A stretch of DNA of 64,000 nt from Paenibacillus oenotherae (GCF_019443105.1 NZ_JAHZIJ010000018.1:40633-104632); one strand, 5' to 3'; shown: positions 26,629-36,835, counted from the stretch's first letter. Numbers and translations are program-made. The notes: generated from the letters alone by a model not told the origin.

Positions 26629-27373
26629 CGGGCTGTCATTCCCGGATGACGGGGTGAGGGGCATCCAGCAGGCAGAAGACACACGGGATCCGCTGTCGAT
26701 TGTTCTTCCTATGGTTGAAATATTCGAAACGGTCGAAGGCGAAGGCACGCGTGCCGGTTTTCCGACCGTTTTTGTGCGTTTGTTCGGCTGCAATCTTCGT
26801 TGTGTCTGGTGCGATACGAAGTACAGCTACCCGCCGGCAAAGTCGGAGTTTACGATGTCAATCGGCGATATTGTGGGGCAAGTAGAGGAGAAGTATGGGG
26901 CAGCCCATATATGTATGACGGGCGGAGAGCCGCTTTTATATGGGAACCGCTCCGCCGCATTGCTGGAGGCGCTGTGCGGTATAGATCGTATTGTCGATGT
27001 GCATGTGGAGACCAATGGCGCGATAGAGCTTGCTCCGTTCCTGGCACGGGTCTCATCCCGCAAGGCGCGGTACATTATGGACTACAAGCTGCCCGACTCG
27101 GGAGAGAACGCAGCGATGATCCATAGCAACTTCGCAGTGCTGCGCCCGCAGGATGAAGTGAAATTCGTTATTGCGACTGATCGTGATTTCGAAGCGGCGG
27201 TGGAGACGCTGAGACAGTATCCAACAGCCGCGCTTCCGATGTTCAGCCCTGTATGGGAGACAATGCCTCCGGCGAGGCTTGTAGAGAAGATGCTGGCGAG
27301 CGGCTTATCGGGTGTCAAGCTGAATATGCAGCTGCACAAAATCATATGGGACCCGGCTAAGCGGGGCGTATAG
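26621..27373 (+). CDS. queE: 7-carboxy-7-deazaguanine synthase QueE
   Basis: Radical-SAM enzyme of 250 residues. ATG 26621 is preferred over 26615 because GGAGG at 26607-26611 is then correctly spaced; it overlaps the queD stop. VEGEGTRAGFPTVFVRLFGCNLRCVWCDTKY carries the CX3CX2C cluster motif, and MTGGEPLLYG the SAM GGEP motif. It converts CPH4 to CDG. The first ~30 residues, before LPMVEIFETVEGEG, look like a poorly conserved extension. Confidence 0.95.
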   Translation: MSDGLSFPDDGVRGIQQAEDTRDPLSIVLPMVEIFETVEGEGTRAGFPTVFVRLFGCNLRCVWCDTKYSYPPAKSEFTMSIGDIVGQVEEKYGAAHICMTGGEPLLYGNRSAALLEALCGIDRIVDVHVETNGAIELAPFLARVSSRKARYIMDYKLPDSGENAAMIHSNFAVLRPQDEVKFVIATDRDFEAAVETLRQYPTAALPMFSPVWETMPPARLVEKMLASGLSGVKLNMQLHKIIWDPAKRGV

Positions 27374-27388
27374 ACAGGAGCAGGGAGA

Positions 27389-28090
27389 ATGAGAGTAGAA
27401 TCAAAAAAAGCGGTCGTTATTCTGAGCGGCGGACTAGACAGCACAACCTGCATGGGATTTGCCAAGGAAGCGGGTTACGAGCTTTATCCGATTACGTTCG
27501 ACTATGGACAGCGGCATCGCATCGAATTGAATCATGCACGCAGCGTCGCACAGCATTATGGGGTTCAGGAACGATTCAGGATTATTTCTCTGGGATTTCT
27601 GCGTGATTTTGGCGGCAGTGCCTTGACGGATGATTCCATCGCGGTGCCTCGTACTGGAAGTGAGGAGGCTGGACAGGAAGGCGAGATTCCGGTTACGTAT
27701 GTGCCGGGGAGGAACCTGTTGTTCTTGTCGATCGCGACCTCGTTCGCGGAAACGGTCGGCGCAGAAGCGATCTACATAGGCGTTAATGCGCTGGATTACA
27801 GCGGTTATCCGGACTGCCGTCCTGAATTCATTGCCAAGGTGGAAGAAGTAGTGGCCCTGGCGACCAAGGTCGGGGTTGAAGGCAAGCCAATTGCCATTGA
27901 GACACCTTTAATTATGCTGACAAAAGCACAAATTATCCGCGAGGGCATCCGGATGGATGTGCCGTATAGTCTGACAACCTCCTGCTATAATGGCGAAGAG
28001 GAGGCATGCGGTGAATGCGAGAGCTGCCGATTGCGGTTGAAGGGCTTTGAGCAAGCTGGCATGAAGGATCCCATCACTTATAAAAGCTAA
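27389..28090 (+). CDS. queC: 7-cyano-7-deazaguanine synthase QueC
   Basis: 233 residues. VVILSGGLDSTT is the PP-loop ATP pyrophosphatase motif. The C-terminal zinc site is the four Cys in SCYNGEEEACGECESC. It makes preQ0 from CDG, ATP and ammonia. It follows queE by 15 bases and closes the operon. queF, needed for preQ1, is not in the window. Confidence 0.96.
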   Translation: MRVESKKAVVILSGGLDSTTCMGFAKEAGYELYPITFDYGQRHRIELNHARSVAQHYGVQERFRIISLGFLRDFGGSALTDDSIAVPRTGSEEAGQEGEIPVTYVPGRNLLFLSIATSFAETVGAEAIYIGVNALDYSGYPDCRPEFIAKVEEVVALATKVGVEGKPIAIETPLIMLTKAQIIREGIRMDVPYSLTTSCYNGEEEACGECESCRLRLKGFEQAGMKDPITYKS

Positions 28091-28094
28091 CAAG

Positions 28095-28146
28095 AGAGGG
28101 TTGTTCCAATGGCCTGTATACGGCCGTCAGGAACAACCCTCTTTCG
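28095..28146. terminator. Terminator between queC and the convergent GGDEF gene
   Basis: A 13-bp perfect stem, AGAGGGTTGTTCC / GGAACAACCCTCT, with a nested GGCC...GGCC in the loop. The T-run is short on both sides. Confidence 0.8.
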
Positions 28147-28266
28147 TTGCGGCAGAAAGACGATATTGCCGGACCGAACGCCGTCATGCAGCGAAGCACC
28201 GCTCGCTGAGGGGCGTTGTTTCGCTGTACAGCGCATGATGCGCATCATGCGGATGGGCGGATGCCA

Positions 28267-29466
28267 TTAGGCTGGCGCATTGCGCTTGGCATTATCGCTG
28301 GAGCGGCTGCGGCTTCGCTGCATGGCCGGATGAAGGGAAACCTTGTTCTTGCCCGTTGTCTTGGACATGTACATGGCCTCGTCGGCCTGCTTGACGATCT
28401 CTTCAACGGAAATCCCTTCGCGTGATGCGCTGACGCCTACACTGATCGTGACCATCGTCTCATGCTCAACGCGCCTCCGTATCGTCTCGGCTACTTCCTC
28501 CGGCTTGATGCCCGGGGCAGCAATGAGGGCAAGCAGCTCCTCGCCGCCATACCTGCCGGCGGCGCCGATTCCGGCCGTCTCTTCTTTCATAATCTCGGCC
28601 ACCTGCTTGAGCACGCCGTCGGCTTTGTGGTGGCCCTGCGTATCATTAAGCTTCTTGAAGTTGTCGATATCACAGAAGATAATAGCGATTCGCTTGTATT
28701 CGCGCAGCATGCTCTCGGCCTTCTTGTGGAAATGCCGACGGTTGTACAGGCTGGTCAATCCATCCGTAATCGATGATTGAAAGGTAGTAAGCAGCCGTTC
28801 AATGACCCACTCGAACAGGAGCAGGAACAGCAGCGTATAATAGATAAGCGGGAGCAGGTGGCTGAGAATGACAAGCATCGGCACCTGGCCGTGAAAGACG
28901 TAAGCGTCAGTCAAATCGGACAACTGATAGACAAAATAGACTACGAGACTGGCGGAGTAGCTGAAGCGCTGATCCATTCCGCGCAGGTTCAACAGAATCG
29001 CGAAATTGAGTACTAATCCGTAGAAATCAAGGGCAAGCAGCGGCAAGCCGTCGCTCCCGGCAGGCTGCTGAAGCAATTCCGGCATGAACCAGAGCTGCCC
29101 GCCGGCGACAGCGAAGACGCCGACAGCCATAATAAGAAACGGCATGCCCTTCAATCTTGTTGAGGGCTGAGTATACAATTTCATGAATACAAAGTTTATA
29201 ATAATAAAGGTAAGCAGCGCCGCTATGGAATAAAACAGGTGCAAGTACGGAGAACGGGACAATCCCGGGAATGCAGTACTTACAAGCGCTCCCTGCTGCA
29301 CGATGACAATGGGCAGCACGATGATAAGCAAACGGTAGAGTTTGTTTCTGCGATAGCTCTTGTACAGCCGGATTGACATAAACAGCATAAGTACAAGGAT
29401 CGTAATTACGGAAGCGGATGCGAATATTTGTCCGGTCGGACCGGCCAGCCATTGTACAATTGTCAT
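28267..29466 (-). CDS. Membrane diguanylate cyclase (GGDEF)
   Basis: 399 residues. The N-terminal ~220 have about seven to eight membrane segments. The GGDEF domain runs from about 233, with TDGLTSLYNRRHF, DIDNFKKLNDTQGH, and the active-site variant GGEEL, which is compatible with cyclase activity. No RxxD inhibitory site is obvious just upstream (AGRY precedes it). It makes cyclic di-GMP at the membrane. The last ~25 residues are a basic, disordered tail (MQRSRSRSSDNAKR). Transcribed alone on the minus strand. Confidence 0.93.
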   Translation of the reverse strand: MTIVQWLAGPTGQIFASASVITILVLMLFMSIRLYKSYRRNKLYRLLIIVLPIVIVQQGALVSTAFPGLSRSPYLHLFYSIAALLTFIIINFVFMKLYTQPSTRLKGMPFLIMAVGVFAVAGGQLWFMPELLQQPAGSDGLPLLALDFYGLVLNFAILLNLRGMDQRFSYSASLVVYFVYQLSDLTDAYVFHGQVPMLVILSHLLPLIYYTLLFLLLFEWVIERLLTTFQSSITDGLTSLYNRRHFHKKAESMLREYKRIAIIFCDIDNFKKLNDTQGHHKADGVLKQVAEIMKEETAGIGAAGRYGGEELLALIAAPGIKPEEVAETIRRRVEHETMVTISVGVSASREGISVEEIVKQADEAMYMSKTTGKNKVSLHPAMQRSRSRSSDNAKRNAPA

Positions 29467-29623
29467 GTTTCGACCACCTATGAGTAGTAGATTGCCAGTT
29501 TCATTGAACGGACAGTGTCGCTTTACAGAAACATATGTTCTAGTATATCATGTTTCTGGCAAGTGGAAAAGGTTAACGTTACCAAGCCGCATTCGTTACG
29601 AGAATGCTTTAGGAGGCCGTGCT

Positions 29624-30754
29624 TTGAATATATTACAAGCGTTGTTTTTCCCGCCGGAACAGCCAGGTGGCGTCTCTTCTATGATTCCGTATATACAAGA
29701 GCGATTCAATAAAATAGGATGGCCGATGGAATTGTTCTCCCTTCCCAAGCGTGTAAGAGGCAAGGGACAGGAGGATATGGCCTTTCATACCTTTGATGTC
29801 CAAGAGTTCGAGGGAAATGCGGTCATCGATAAATATTTGCAAACATTCCGCGATTATATATGGTGGACCAAGCTGCGAATGGGGACGGGAAAGTCCTATG
29901 ATCTGATTCATGCGCATCATCCCATCCCCGCGCTTGTGATGAAGCGGCTGTTTCCCGATACGCCGCTTGTGATGACGATTCATTCCAGCTATGAGCGGGA
30001 ATTGATTCTGAATGCGAAAATTTCCGAAGGCGGCCAGGAGCATCGTTTTCTAACCTCGCTCTATAGAGAGATGGAAGAGGCATGTGACCGTATCTTGACG
30101 GTATCGGAGTCATTCCGGCATTATTTGACCCCTTATATGGAGCAGCCTCAAGCGGTTACGGTAATACCGAACGGCTTCGACGAGAAGCGGTTCAAGCCGA
30201 TTTCCCACGAGAATGAAGTGATTCAGCTAATTACGGTTTGCCGTCTCGTGCCTGCCAAGGGGCTTGATGTGCTGCTGCATGCATGTGCCGAGCTTAAGCG
30301 CCGCGGGCATGCGTTCGTCCTCCATATCATTGGAGACGGGCCGATCCGCACAGAGCTGGAGCAGCTTGCAGTCTCGCTGGATCTGTATGATGACATCATT
30401 TTTTACGGGTATATGCTGCATCCGGAAGAATTCATGCCCTTCTTTGATATCTTCGTGCTGCCTTCCAGAGCGGAGGCATTCGGTTCGGTGTTCGCGGAAG
30501 CGGCGCTGTGCTGGCTTGCGCTTGTTGGCACCGATGTCGGGGGGATATCGGAGCAGATTGACAACGGTGTAAATGGGCTGCTGGTGCCGCCGGAGAATCC
30601 GGCTGCGCTGTGCGACGCGCTGGAGACCGTTGTAACAGATCCAACCTATCGCTACAATTTGGCGAGAGCGGCATGGAACAAGGCGAAGAAGGTATACTCG
30701 CTGAGCCGCGTTATCTCTCAGCTGAAGCAGGTATACACGGAGGTTAAGGCGTAA
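29624..30754 (+). CDS. Family 4 glycosyltransferase
   Basis: 376 residues from TTG 29624, with AGGAGG seven bases before; the longer open frame to 29360 crosses the divergent promoter region and has no ribosome site. The Rossmann-type acceptor half begins NILQALFFPPEQPGGVSSMIP. The donor half has VIPNGFDEKRF, ITVCRLVPAKGLDVLL, GDGPIRTELE and the EX7E motif region PSRAEAFGSVFAEAALCW, then GTDVGGISEQI. It is a GT4 retaining glycosyltransferase, perhaps for teichuronic or exopolysaccharide. Acceptor unknown. Confidence 0.92.
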   Translation: MNILQALFFPPEQPGGVSSMIPYIQERFNKIGWPMELFSLPKRVRGKGQEDMAFHTFDVQEFEGNAVIDKYLQTFRDYIWWTKLRMGTGKSYDLIHAHHPIPALVMKRLFPDTPLVMTIHSSYERELILNAKISEGGQEHRFLTSLYREMEEACDRILTVSESFRHYLTPYMEQPQAVTVIPNGFDEKRFKPISHENEVIQLITVCRLVPAKGLDVLLHACAELKRRGHAFVLHIIGDGPIRTELEQLAVSLDLYDDIIFYGYMLHPEEFMPFFDIFVLPSRAEAFGSVFAEAALCWLALVGTDVGGISEQIDNGVNGLLVPPENPAALCDALETVVTDPTYRYNLARAAWNKAKKVYSLSRVISQLKQVYTEVKA

Positions 30755-30785
30755 TGCGGCGGCTTAATAACAGGAGGAATACGAC

Positions 30786-32192
30786 ATGGGAGCTGGATTT
30801 CGCTTCATTCATGCGGCTGACCTGCATGTAGACAGTCCGTTTCGGGGCCTATCGGAGGCTCCGCCGCATGTTCGTGACGCACTGATGTCTTCAACGTTTG
30901 CGGCGGTTCGCCGATTGACGGAGACGGCGATTGCCAGCAAGGCGGATTTTGTTATTATAGCCGGTGATTTATATGATTCCGCTGATCGTTCGCTGCGTGC
31001 GCAGCTGGCGCTTCAACGGGAATGGAGGAAGCTGCATGCCGCTGGTGTGCAGCTGTTTGTCATTCATGGGAATCATGATCATCTTGCAGGAGCGAGAGCG
31101 AAACTGGCATGGCCGGATTCTGTGAAGATCTTTGGCTCACAGGATGTCGAATGCGTGCCCGCTTACGGGAAGAATGGGGAAGTGGCTGCATACATATACG
31201 GCATATCCTATGGTGCGAGGGCGGTAACGGAGAACCTGGCTTCCCGTTACAAGCCGAGATCGGACGGGCCCTATCATATCGCAATGCTGCACGGCAATGT
31301 GGATGGAGACGGCGCTCATGATCCCTATGCGCCTTGCTCGCTGGCACAGCTTGCGGGAGCCGGGTTCCAATACTGGGCGCTCGGGCATGTACATAACCGC
31401 AGAGTGCTCCATACTTATCCGCATATTGTCTATGCAGGCAATACGCAGGGCAGGCATTCCCGCGAGCGTGGAGCGAAGGGCTGCTATATCGTCGATGTAT
31501 CCGATACAAGGGAAACTACGCTAACCTTCGCGGCGCTTGATACGATCCGCTGGGAGGAGATGGAGGTTTCTATTGCAGGATTTCTTACAGAGCAAGCCTT
31601 GCTCGATGCGATCGAACGGGAAGCGGCTGTGCTCATGAGGGCAAGAAGCGGAGGCCGTCCGGTCATGCTCAGCATTAAGCTGGTCGGACGGGGAGTCATG
31701 CATAAGAGGCTTGTTGACGCTGCCTTTCTGGGACAGCTGCGGGAAGGGTTGCGAGAGAGGCTGAACGATAACGAGCCTTTAGGGGAGACTCGTGACGACG
31801 GCATTTATGGAGCTGCGGGAAGAGGACAGGAGACGGCGCTTGGCACGCAAGAAGAGCAGGAGCGACCCTGGTGCTGGATTCATACGATTGATGCCGAGAC
31901 TGGCGCCGAGCTTGATATTGACGCGCTGGCCCGCGAGGATAGCTTCGCCGGAGAGCTGCTGCGTTTAAGCATGGCGCTTGAGGGTGATGGGGAGGAGCGG
32001 TTGAGTCTGGAGGAGGAGGCTTTGGCGCCGCTGCTGGCCAATCCGCGATTGCGCAAGCATATCCGCGAGCGTATGGACGTCGACACGAGCAAGTGGCTGT
32101 TACAAGCGCGTGAATTAGCCGCCGCTCTGTTAACGGAGGATGACAAGGAAATGACGGTGCTGCGCGAGCCTTCAACGAGAGGGGAGGGTTAA
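30786..32192 (+). CDS. yhaO: YhaO-like DNA repair metallophosphoesterase (SbcD/Mre11 family)
   Basis: 468 residues. The nuclease motifs are FIHAADLHVDSPF, GDLYDSADRSLRAQ, FVIHGNHDH, MLHGNV and WALGHVHNRRVL. The C-terminal ~200 residues form the capping and partner-binding part. Homologous to B. subtilis YhaO, which pairs with the SMC-like YhaN as SbcD does with SbcC. The stop is one base before the yhaN start, so the two are translationally coupled. Confidence 0.9.
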   Translation: MGAGFRFIHAADLHVDSPFRGLSEAPPHVRDALMSSTFAAVRRLTETAIASKADFVIIAGDLYDSADRSLRAQLALQREWRKLHAAGVQLFVIHGNHDHLAGARAKLAWPDSVKIFGSQDVECVPAYGKNGEVAAYIYGISYGARAVTENLASRYKPRSDGPYHIAMLHGNVDGDGAHDPYAPCSLAQLAGAGFQYWALGHVHNRRVLHTYPHIVYAGNTQGRHSRERGAKGCYIVDVSDTRETTLTFAALDTIRWEEMEVSIAGFLTEQALLDAIEREAAVLMRARSGGRPVMLSIKLVGRGVMHKRLVDAAFLGQLREGLRERLNDNEPLGETRDDGIYGAAGRGQETALGTQEEQERPWCWIHTIDAETGAELDIDALAREDSFAGELLRLSMALEGDGEERLSLEEEALAPLLANPRLRKHIRERMDVDTSKWLLQARELAAALLTEDDKEMTVLREPSTRGEG

Positions 32193-32193
32193 T

Positions 32194-35100
32194 ATGAGAT
32201 GGATCGGGCTGCATGCGGACGGCTTCGGCAAGCTGTATGATACGCGGTTGGATCTGGACGCTCCGGTTACAGTTATATATGGACCGAACGAAGCAGGCAA
32301 AAGCACAACCCAAGCCTTTATTCGAACGATGCTGTACGGCTTCGCTTCAAGGGCGAATCCGGTGGATCGACTGGAGCCTGCAGCAGGCGGCCGCCACGGC
32401 GGACGGTTGTTTTTTCGTGATGATTCCGGCATTGAATATGTCGTAGAACGCTATGCCAGCGCTGCTGGCAAGGTGACGATAAGGGCTGTTGGCGGCACTG
32501 CTGGTGATGATCGGAACGGAGATGCAAGCGGGAGGCTTGCAGGAGACCCGCTTGGAGCAGGCAGGCTAGGCGGAATATCGAGTGAGGTGCTGACGCAGGC
32601 AGTGTGGGAACGGCTTTACCTGGGCGGTGTCAATGAACGGGTATTCCGCGAACTGTTTGCCATTACGTTGACAGAGCTTCAGGCGATCGGAATGCTGGAG
32701 GGCGATGAGCTGGGCAAACAGCTTTATCATGCCGGATGGAGCGGTGGCGGAGCGATTGCCAGAACGGAGAAGCTTCTCGGTGGTCAGATGGACGAGCTGT
32801 TCCGGCCCAGAGGGGTCAATCAGCAGATGAACAAGCTGATCAAAGCATTGGAGCAGACGGAGGCCGCACTCCGTCAATTGGAGGACGGCATATCCGGGTA
32901 CAATGAACGGACGGATGCGCTGCTTCAGGCCGAGACAAGCTTGAGAGTGACAGAGGAGGAGCTGCCCGCGCTTCGCGAGCGCTATTCGCTGCTGGCACGG
33001 GCTTGCGAGCTTCGGCCATTGTGGGTGGAGCGTGCGGCTTTGCTGCGTGAGAAAGCCGATTTGCGGTTAAAGGGGCATGTCTCACAAGATGCCCGCAGCC
33101 GCTGGGAAGCCCATGCTGCGGAGCGGGATCGGCTGCTGGAAGAACGGGAACGGTTCAGGCTGCTTTTGGCGCGGGACGAGCAAGCACTTGCTTCATTGGC
33201 GCTCGATGAAGGATTGCTCGCTGCGGCTGCGGAAATTGAAGCGCTGCTGTTATCTGCCGAGAATATACAGGCGCTCCGATTCCAGAAGCGGGATCTGGAG
33301 GCTGAGCTTAGGGAGCAGCGCGAGTCGCTAGGCAGGCTGCTTTCCCGGATCGCCCCGAATTGGGGGGAAGCCGAGTTAGGCGCTCTGAATGTCACTGTAG
33401 CGGAACGGGAGGCGATACGCCAAGCCCGATCTTCGCTTGGGGATGCCAGCAGAGAACAGGAGCGGATTGCAGCCGAACTGCGCGCATTGGAGGACGGGAT
33501 TCAGGAGACAAGGCTACAGCTCGCCGCCTATGAAGGCTCGGTGTCTTCAATTATCGGCGAGAAAGGGGCAGACGAGAGAATAGGGATCGTGCTGCTGCCT
33601 GCAACGGCGAATGAGCTGCGCCATGCGGCTCGCGCATTCGAGGACGCATGGCGGGAATGGGAGCTGGAGCAGGTGCGCTCCCAGCATGAGGGGTTCGGCG
33701 AGAGCGAAGAAGACGTCCTGGAGGGACGAAGCGGAGCGGTGCTGTGGGCGGCCGCCGTAGCACTTGCGGCGGCGGCCGCTGGGCTTCTGGCAGGCGGCTG
33801 GGGGGCCGCAGCAGCCGCCGCAGGCACTGCCGCGCTCGCGCTGGCGGCAGCTGCGCTGCTGCGTGCGCGTGCAGCGCGCCCTGCGCGGCCGAGCGGCGCT
33901 GCACGCGGCCGCCGACGCGCCCATGCGCCGCGGCGCGGAGCCAGCGGCGCCACAGGCGCAGCAGCGGCGGCGGGGCATGCCGCCGCTGCAAAAGCGCGGC
34001 TAGCCGCCGCAGAGCGCCGCGTTGCGGCTGCGCTCGGCGCGCTCGTGCGCGAGCCGGAGGCTGCGCTTGCCGCGCTGCTGGCAAGTGCCGGGGCAGCGGC
34101 GAATGCCGGGCCGCTGCCTCAAGCCGTGGGCGGCCGCACAGCTGCCGCCGCCCAACAAGGCAGCGGCGCGGCAACGGCGCCGCACAACGATCCCGCTCGC
34201 GTCCACGCGCGAGAAGCGGCAGCAGCAAGGGAGGCTGCTGCCCTCCCCGCCGCGAGCGAGCAAGCTCCAGCCGCAGCCGCTGCCCTCCGGCGGGCGGCGC
34301 AGGAGCACGCCATAGCGGCCGATGAGCCCGGCCGCTTGCATCGCACTGCCGCACCGGAAAGCGCCCGACAGGCGCATTCCAGTGCCCCAGCCGCTTCGCG
34401 GGAGCAGCTGAGCGCAGCAATCGATGCGCGGCTGGACGCGCTGCACGCCACCGAGCGTGTCGCCGAGCGGCGCCAAGAGCAATCGCGCACGCTGTCAAGG
34501 CTGCGTGCGCAGCAGGAAGCGGCGCTTGCCGCCGCTGCTGCTGCCGCGGCCAGCGCCGAGACAGCTGCGGCGCGGTGGCGCGATTGGTTGAATGCGCGCT
34601 TGCTGCCGGCAACCCTCTCTCCAGAAGCGGCGCTGGAGACGTTCGACCTGGCGGAGCAGGGCATGCAGCGTCTGCAGGCGCGTGACCGGATCGCGGACAA
34701 GCTGGCTGCGATTGCGTCCCAGCTGGCAGTCTTCGAAGCGGCCGCAGGCAAGCTGTGCGCAGCGTTCGCGTACGTCTCAGGCGCGGCGGGCCCTGACGAA
34801 GCGGTATCGCTTCGTCTGCTGCAAGCCGAAGCCCGCAAAAGCGCGGAAGCAAGGCAGCGAGGCAATGAGCTGCAAGCACGCATCGATGAGCATGCGATGC
34901 GCATTGACGAATTGAATGCGGCCTGGATCCGATTGGAGCAGCAGCGTCTGGAGTGGTTCGGGCAAGCCGGGGTCAGTGATGAATCGGGCTGGCTGGATGC
35001 AATAGCGGAATCCGAGCGGCTGCATGCGATCCAAACGGAATGCTACAGGCTTGATGCCGAATTAACCGCTGGAATGACGGAGCAGCAGCGCATCCAGCTG

Positions 35101-35781
35101 GAGGCATGGTATGGGGAGATTGACTATGCGGGTTTGGAGCAGATGCGGGAGGAAGCGCGGCAGCATTTGATGCAGGCGGAGGAAACCAGGACGGGCTGGA
35201 TCGAAACGATCGGCCGCCAGCGGCAAGCGCTGGAAGCGATGCTGCAGCAGAGTGACCGCCAGCGGCTCGTTGCCGAACGGGAGCAAACATCAGCGGCGCT
35301 GGAGCAGCTTATATCACGCTACGCGGTGCTGTCTTACAGCATGACGATGATACGCCGGACGAAGCGGATAATGGAAGAGCAGCGGCAGCCCGCAGTGCTT
35401 CGTGAAGCTTCGCGATTCATGGCAATCATGTCCGGGGGCAAATATATACGGATTGCGGTTCCAGAGGGCGAGGGGATGATAAGGCTTGAGCTGGCCCATG
35501 GAGCGACTGTGGACAGCAAGTTTCTTAGCAGAGGAGCTGCTGAACAGCTCTATCTGGCTATGCGCTTCGCCTTGGCGGACGAAGCGGCAGCTTCTGCTAA
35601 TTTGCCGATGATTCTGGATGATCTCTTCGTGAATTTCGACCGGCCGCGCCTGGAAGCGGTGATGGAGGTGCTTGCCGAACTTGCCCAGCGGCGCCAGCTT
35701 GTGCTGCTTACCTGTCATGAGCATATACGTGATTTATTGCTGGAGAAACTTCCGGGCGCGGGTCTTTGCAGTCTGGACTGA
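32194..35781 (+). CDS. yhaN: YhaN-like AAA/SMC-type ATPase with Ala/Arg-rich centre
   Basis: 1195 residues. Walker A is GPNEAGKST (30-38). The C-terminal half-site has the signature region KFLSRGAAEQLYLAMRFAL and Walker B LPMILDDLFVNFD. The two are joined by long coiled coils. Residues about 515-560 are a hydrophobic hairpin made almost only of Ala, Leu and Gly. Residues about 560-830 are unusually rich in Ala and Arg, and base composition there rises far above the neighbours, with long open frames in all readings (33735-34600). The frame itself stays open and both ATPase halves are intact, so the gene is probably functional. Partner of yhaO. Confidence 0.88.
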   Translation: MRWIGLHADGFGKLYDTRLDLDAPVTVIYGPNEAGKSTTQAFIRTMLYGFASRANPVDRLEPAAGGRHGGRLFFRDDSGIEYVVERYASAAGKVTIRAVGGTAGDDRNGDASGRLAGDPLGAGRLGGISSEVLTQAVWERLYLGGVNERVFRELFAITLTELQAIGMLEGDELGKQLYHAGWSGGGAIARTEKLLGGQMDELFRPRGVNQQMNKLIKALEQTEAALRQLEDGISGYNERTDALLQAETSLRVTEEELPALRERYSLLARACELRPLWVERAALLREKADLRLKGHVSQDARSRWEAHAAERDRLLEERERFRLLLARDEQALASLALDEGLLAAAAEIEALLLSAENIQALRFQKRDLEAELREQRESLGRLLSRIAPNWGEAELGALNVTVAEREAIRQARSSLGDASREQERIAAELRALEDGIQETRLQLAAYEGSVSSIIGEKGADERIGIVLLPATANELRHAARAFEDAWREWELEQVRSQHEGFGESEEDVLEGRSGAVLWAAAVALAAAAAGLLAGGWGAAAAAAGTAALALAAAALLRARAARPARPSGAARGRRRAHAPRRGASGATGAAAAAGHAAAAKARLAAAERRVAAALGALVREPEAALAALLASAGAAANAGPLPQAVGGRTAAAAQQGSGAATAPHNDPARVHAREAAAAREAAALPAASEQAPAAAAALRRAAQEHAIAADEPGRLHRTAAPESARQAHSSAPAASREQLSAAIDARLDALHATERVAERRQEQSRTLSRLRAQQEAALAAAAAAAASAETAAARWRDWLNARLLPATLSPEAALETFDLAEQGMQRLQARDRIADKLAAIASQLAVFEAAAGKLCAAFAYVSGAAGPDEAVSLRLLQAEARKSAEARQRGNELQARIDEHAMRIDELNAAWIRLEQQRLEWFGQAGVSDESGWLDAIAESERLHAIQTECYRLDAELTAGMTEQQRIQLEAWYGEIDYAGLEQMREEARQHLMQAEETRTGWIETIGRQRQALEAMLQQSDRQRLVAEREQTSAALEQLISRYAVLSYSMTMIRRTKRIMEEQRQPAVLREASRFMAIMSGGKYIRIAVPEGEGMIRLELAHGATVDSKFLSRGAAEQLYLAMRFALADEAAASANLPMILDDLFVNFDRPRLEAVMEVLAELAQRRQLVLLTCHEHIRDLLLEKLPGAGLCSLD

Positions 35782-35794
35782 ATATGCGGGCCAT

Positions 35795-36835
35795 TCACCG
35801 TCCCAGAGGCGGCTTATGCCGGATAAGCAGAATGAGCCAGCCAAGGCTAATAATGCCGAACAGCGGATAAAGGGTGGACAGCAGCGGGCCAAAGCCGATT
35901 TGGCTGGCGAAGTAGCAGAGCAGCAGCACAATAATCGTGAGCGATGTGCGCGACAGGGAGAATCGTTCCTCCAGCTGCAGGGAAAGCCCGTATACATCAG
36001 CAATCAGCGTAGTGAAAATTTCCGAAAAAATAAGAAATACATAAAAAATCTGTACGCCGTAGCCGACTTCGCGGGCGATGCCGCCCATCGGAATGGCGAA
36101 TTGCTGAATGCCGGGCATGTAGACGGACAAGGCAATATGGCTGGCAAGCAGCATGAAGCCGATGCCGATGCCGCCAACCCATGAGCCCCAGATGATCGTC
36201 TTGCGGTCGCCGATCTGGGCGCCGAGCGGGACGAGTACGGCTTGTGACATCGACAGGTTGAATGCCGCATACAGGAATGGCGAAGCCCATATGGCAAACA
36301 GCGAATAATCGCTTTCGAGCATCATCCATCTGTTCGCGCCAGGCGTTCTGACAGTATCGATAATAATAACGATGGTGAATAACAGCATGATCGGAACGAC
36401 GATTGAATTGACGGCCAGAATTGCGCCCATTCCTTTGCGGACAAGGAAGAAGCAGGCGATAATCGTAATGATCAGTCCAAGCTGATAGGACATATTCCAA
36501 TGCTCGGAAAAAATCGAGCCAGCGCCAGCAAGCATAACCGCGTTGACGCCGAACAGGACGATCAGCATAAAATGGCTGACCCATCGCCCATTGCGCGGGC
36601 CGAACAGCGCTTTGTTCACATCCTCATACGATCTGGCTGATATGTCGCATGCGATGAGCATCATCTTGGAGCCAAGCCAAATAAACAATGCCGTTGCCAG
36701 AAGGATGGTCAGAGCGCCCAAATAGCCAAAACGGGTGAAAAATTGCAAAATCTCTTGGCCGGTCGCGAAACCAGCGCCAACAATCGTACCCATATACGTA
36801 GATGCGATCTGCAGCACTTTAACGAATCTTTTCAT
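35795..36835 (-). CDS. ykvI: YkvI-family membrane transporter
   Basis: 346 residues with ten or so membrane segments. TYMGTIVGAGFATGQEILQFF is the hallmark of the YkvI family, distant relatives of LeuT-fold amino-acid or Na+-coupled transporters. Substrate unknown. It converges with yhaN: the ends are 13 bases apart, with no clear terminator between. Confidence 0.88.
   Translation of the reverse strand: MKRFVKVLQIASTYMGTIVGAGFATGQEILQFFTRFGYLGALTILLATALFIWLGSKMMLIACDISARSYEDVNKALFGPRNGRWVSHFMLIVLFGVNAVMLAGAGSIFSEHWNMSYQLGLIITIIACFFLVRKGMGAILAVNSIVVPIMLLFTIVIIIDTVRTPGANRWMMLESDYSLFAIWASPFLYAAFNLSMSQAVLVPLGAQIGDRKTIIWGSWVGGIGIGFMLLASHIALSVYMPGIQQFAIPMGGIAREVGYGVQIFYVFLIFSEIFTTLIADVYGLSLQLEERFSLSRTSLTIIVLLLCYFASQIGFGPLLSTLYPLFGIISLGWLILLIRHKPPLGR

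Noticed and set aside
28141-28425. Plus-strand frame opposite the GGDEF gene (28216-28425)
   Set aside because: Antisense to the end of a clear diguanylate cyclase gene, with no ribosome site.
33528-34904. Several long frames on both strands inside yhaN
   Set aside because: High GC removes stop codons in all readings. Only the yhaN frame links both ATPase halves.
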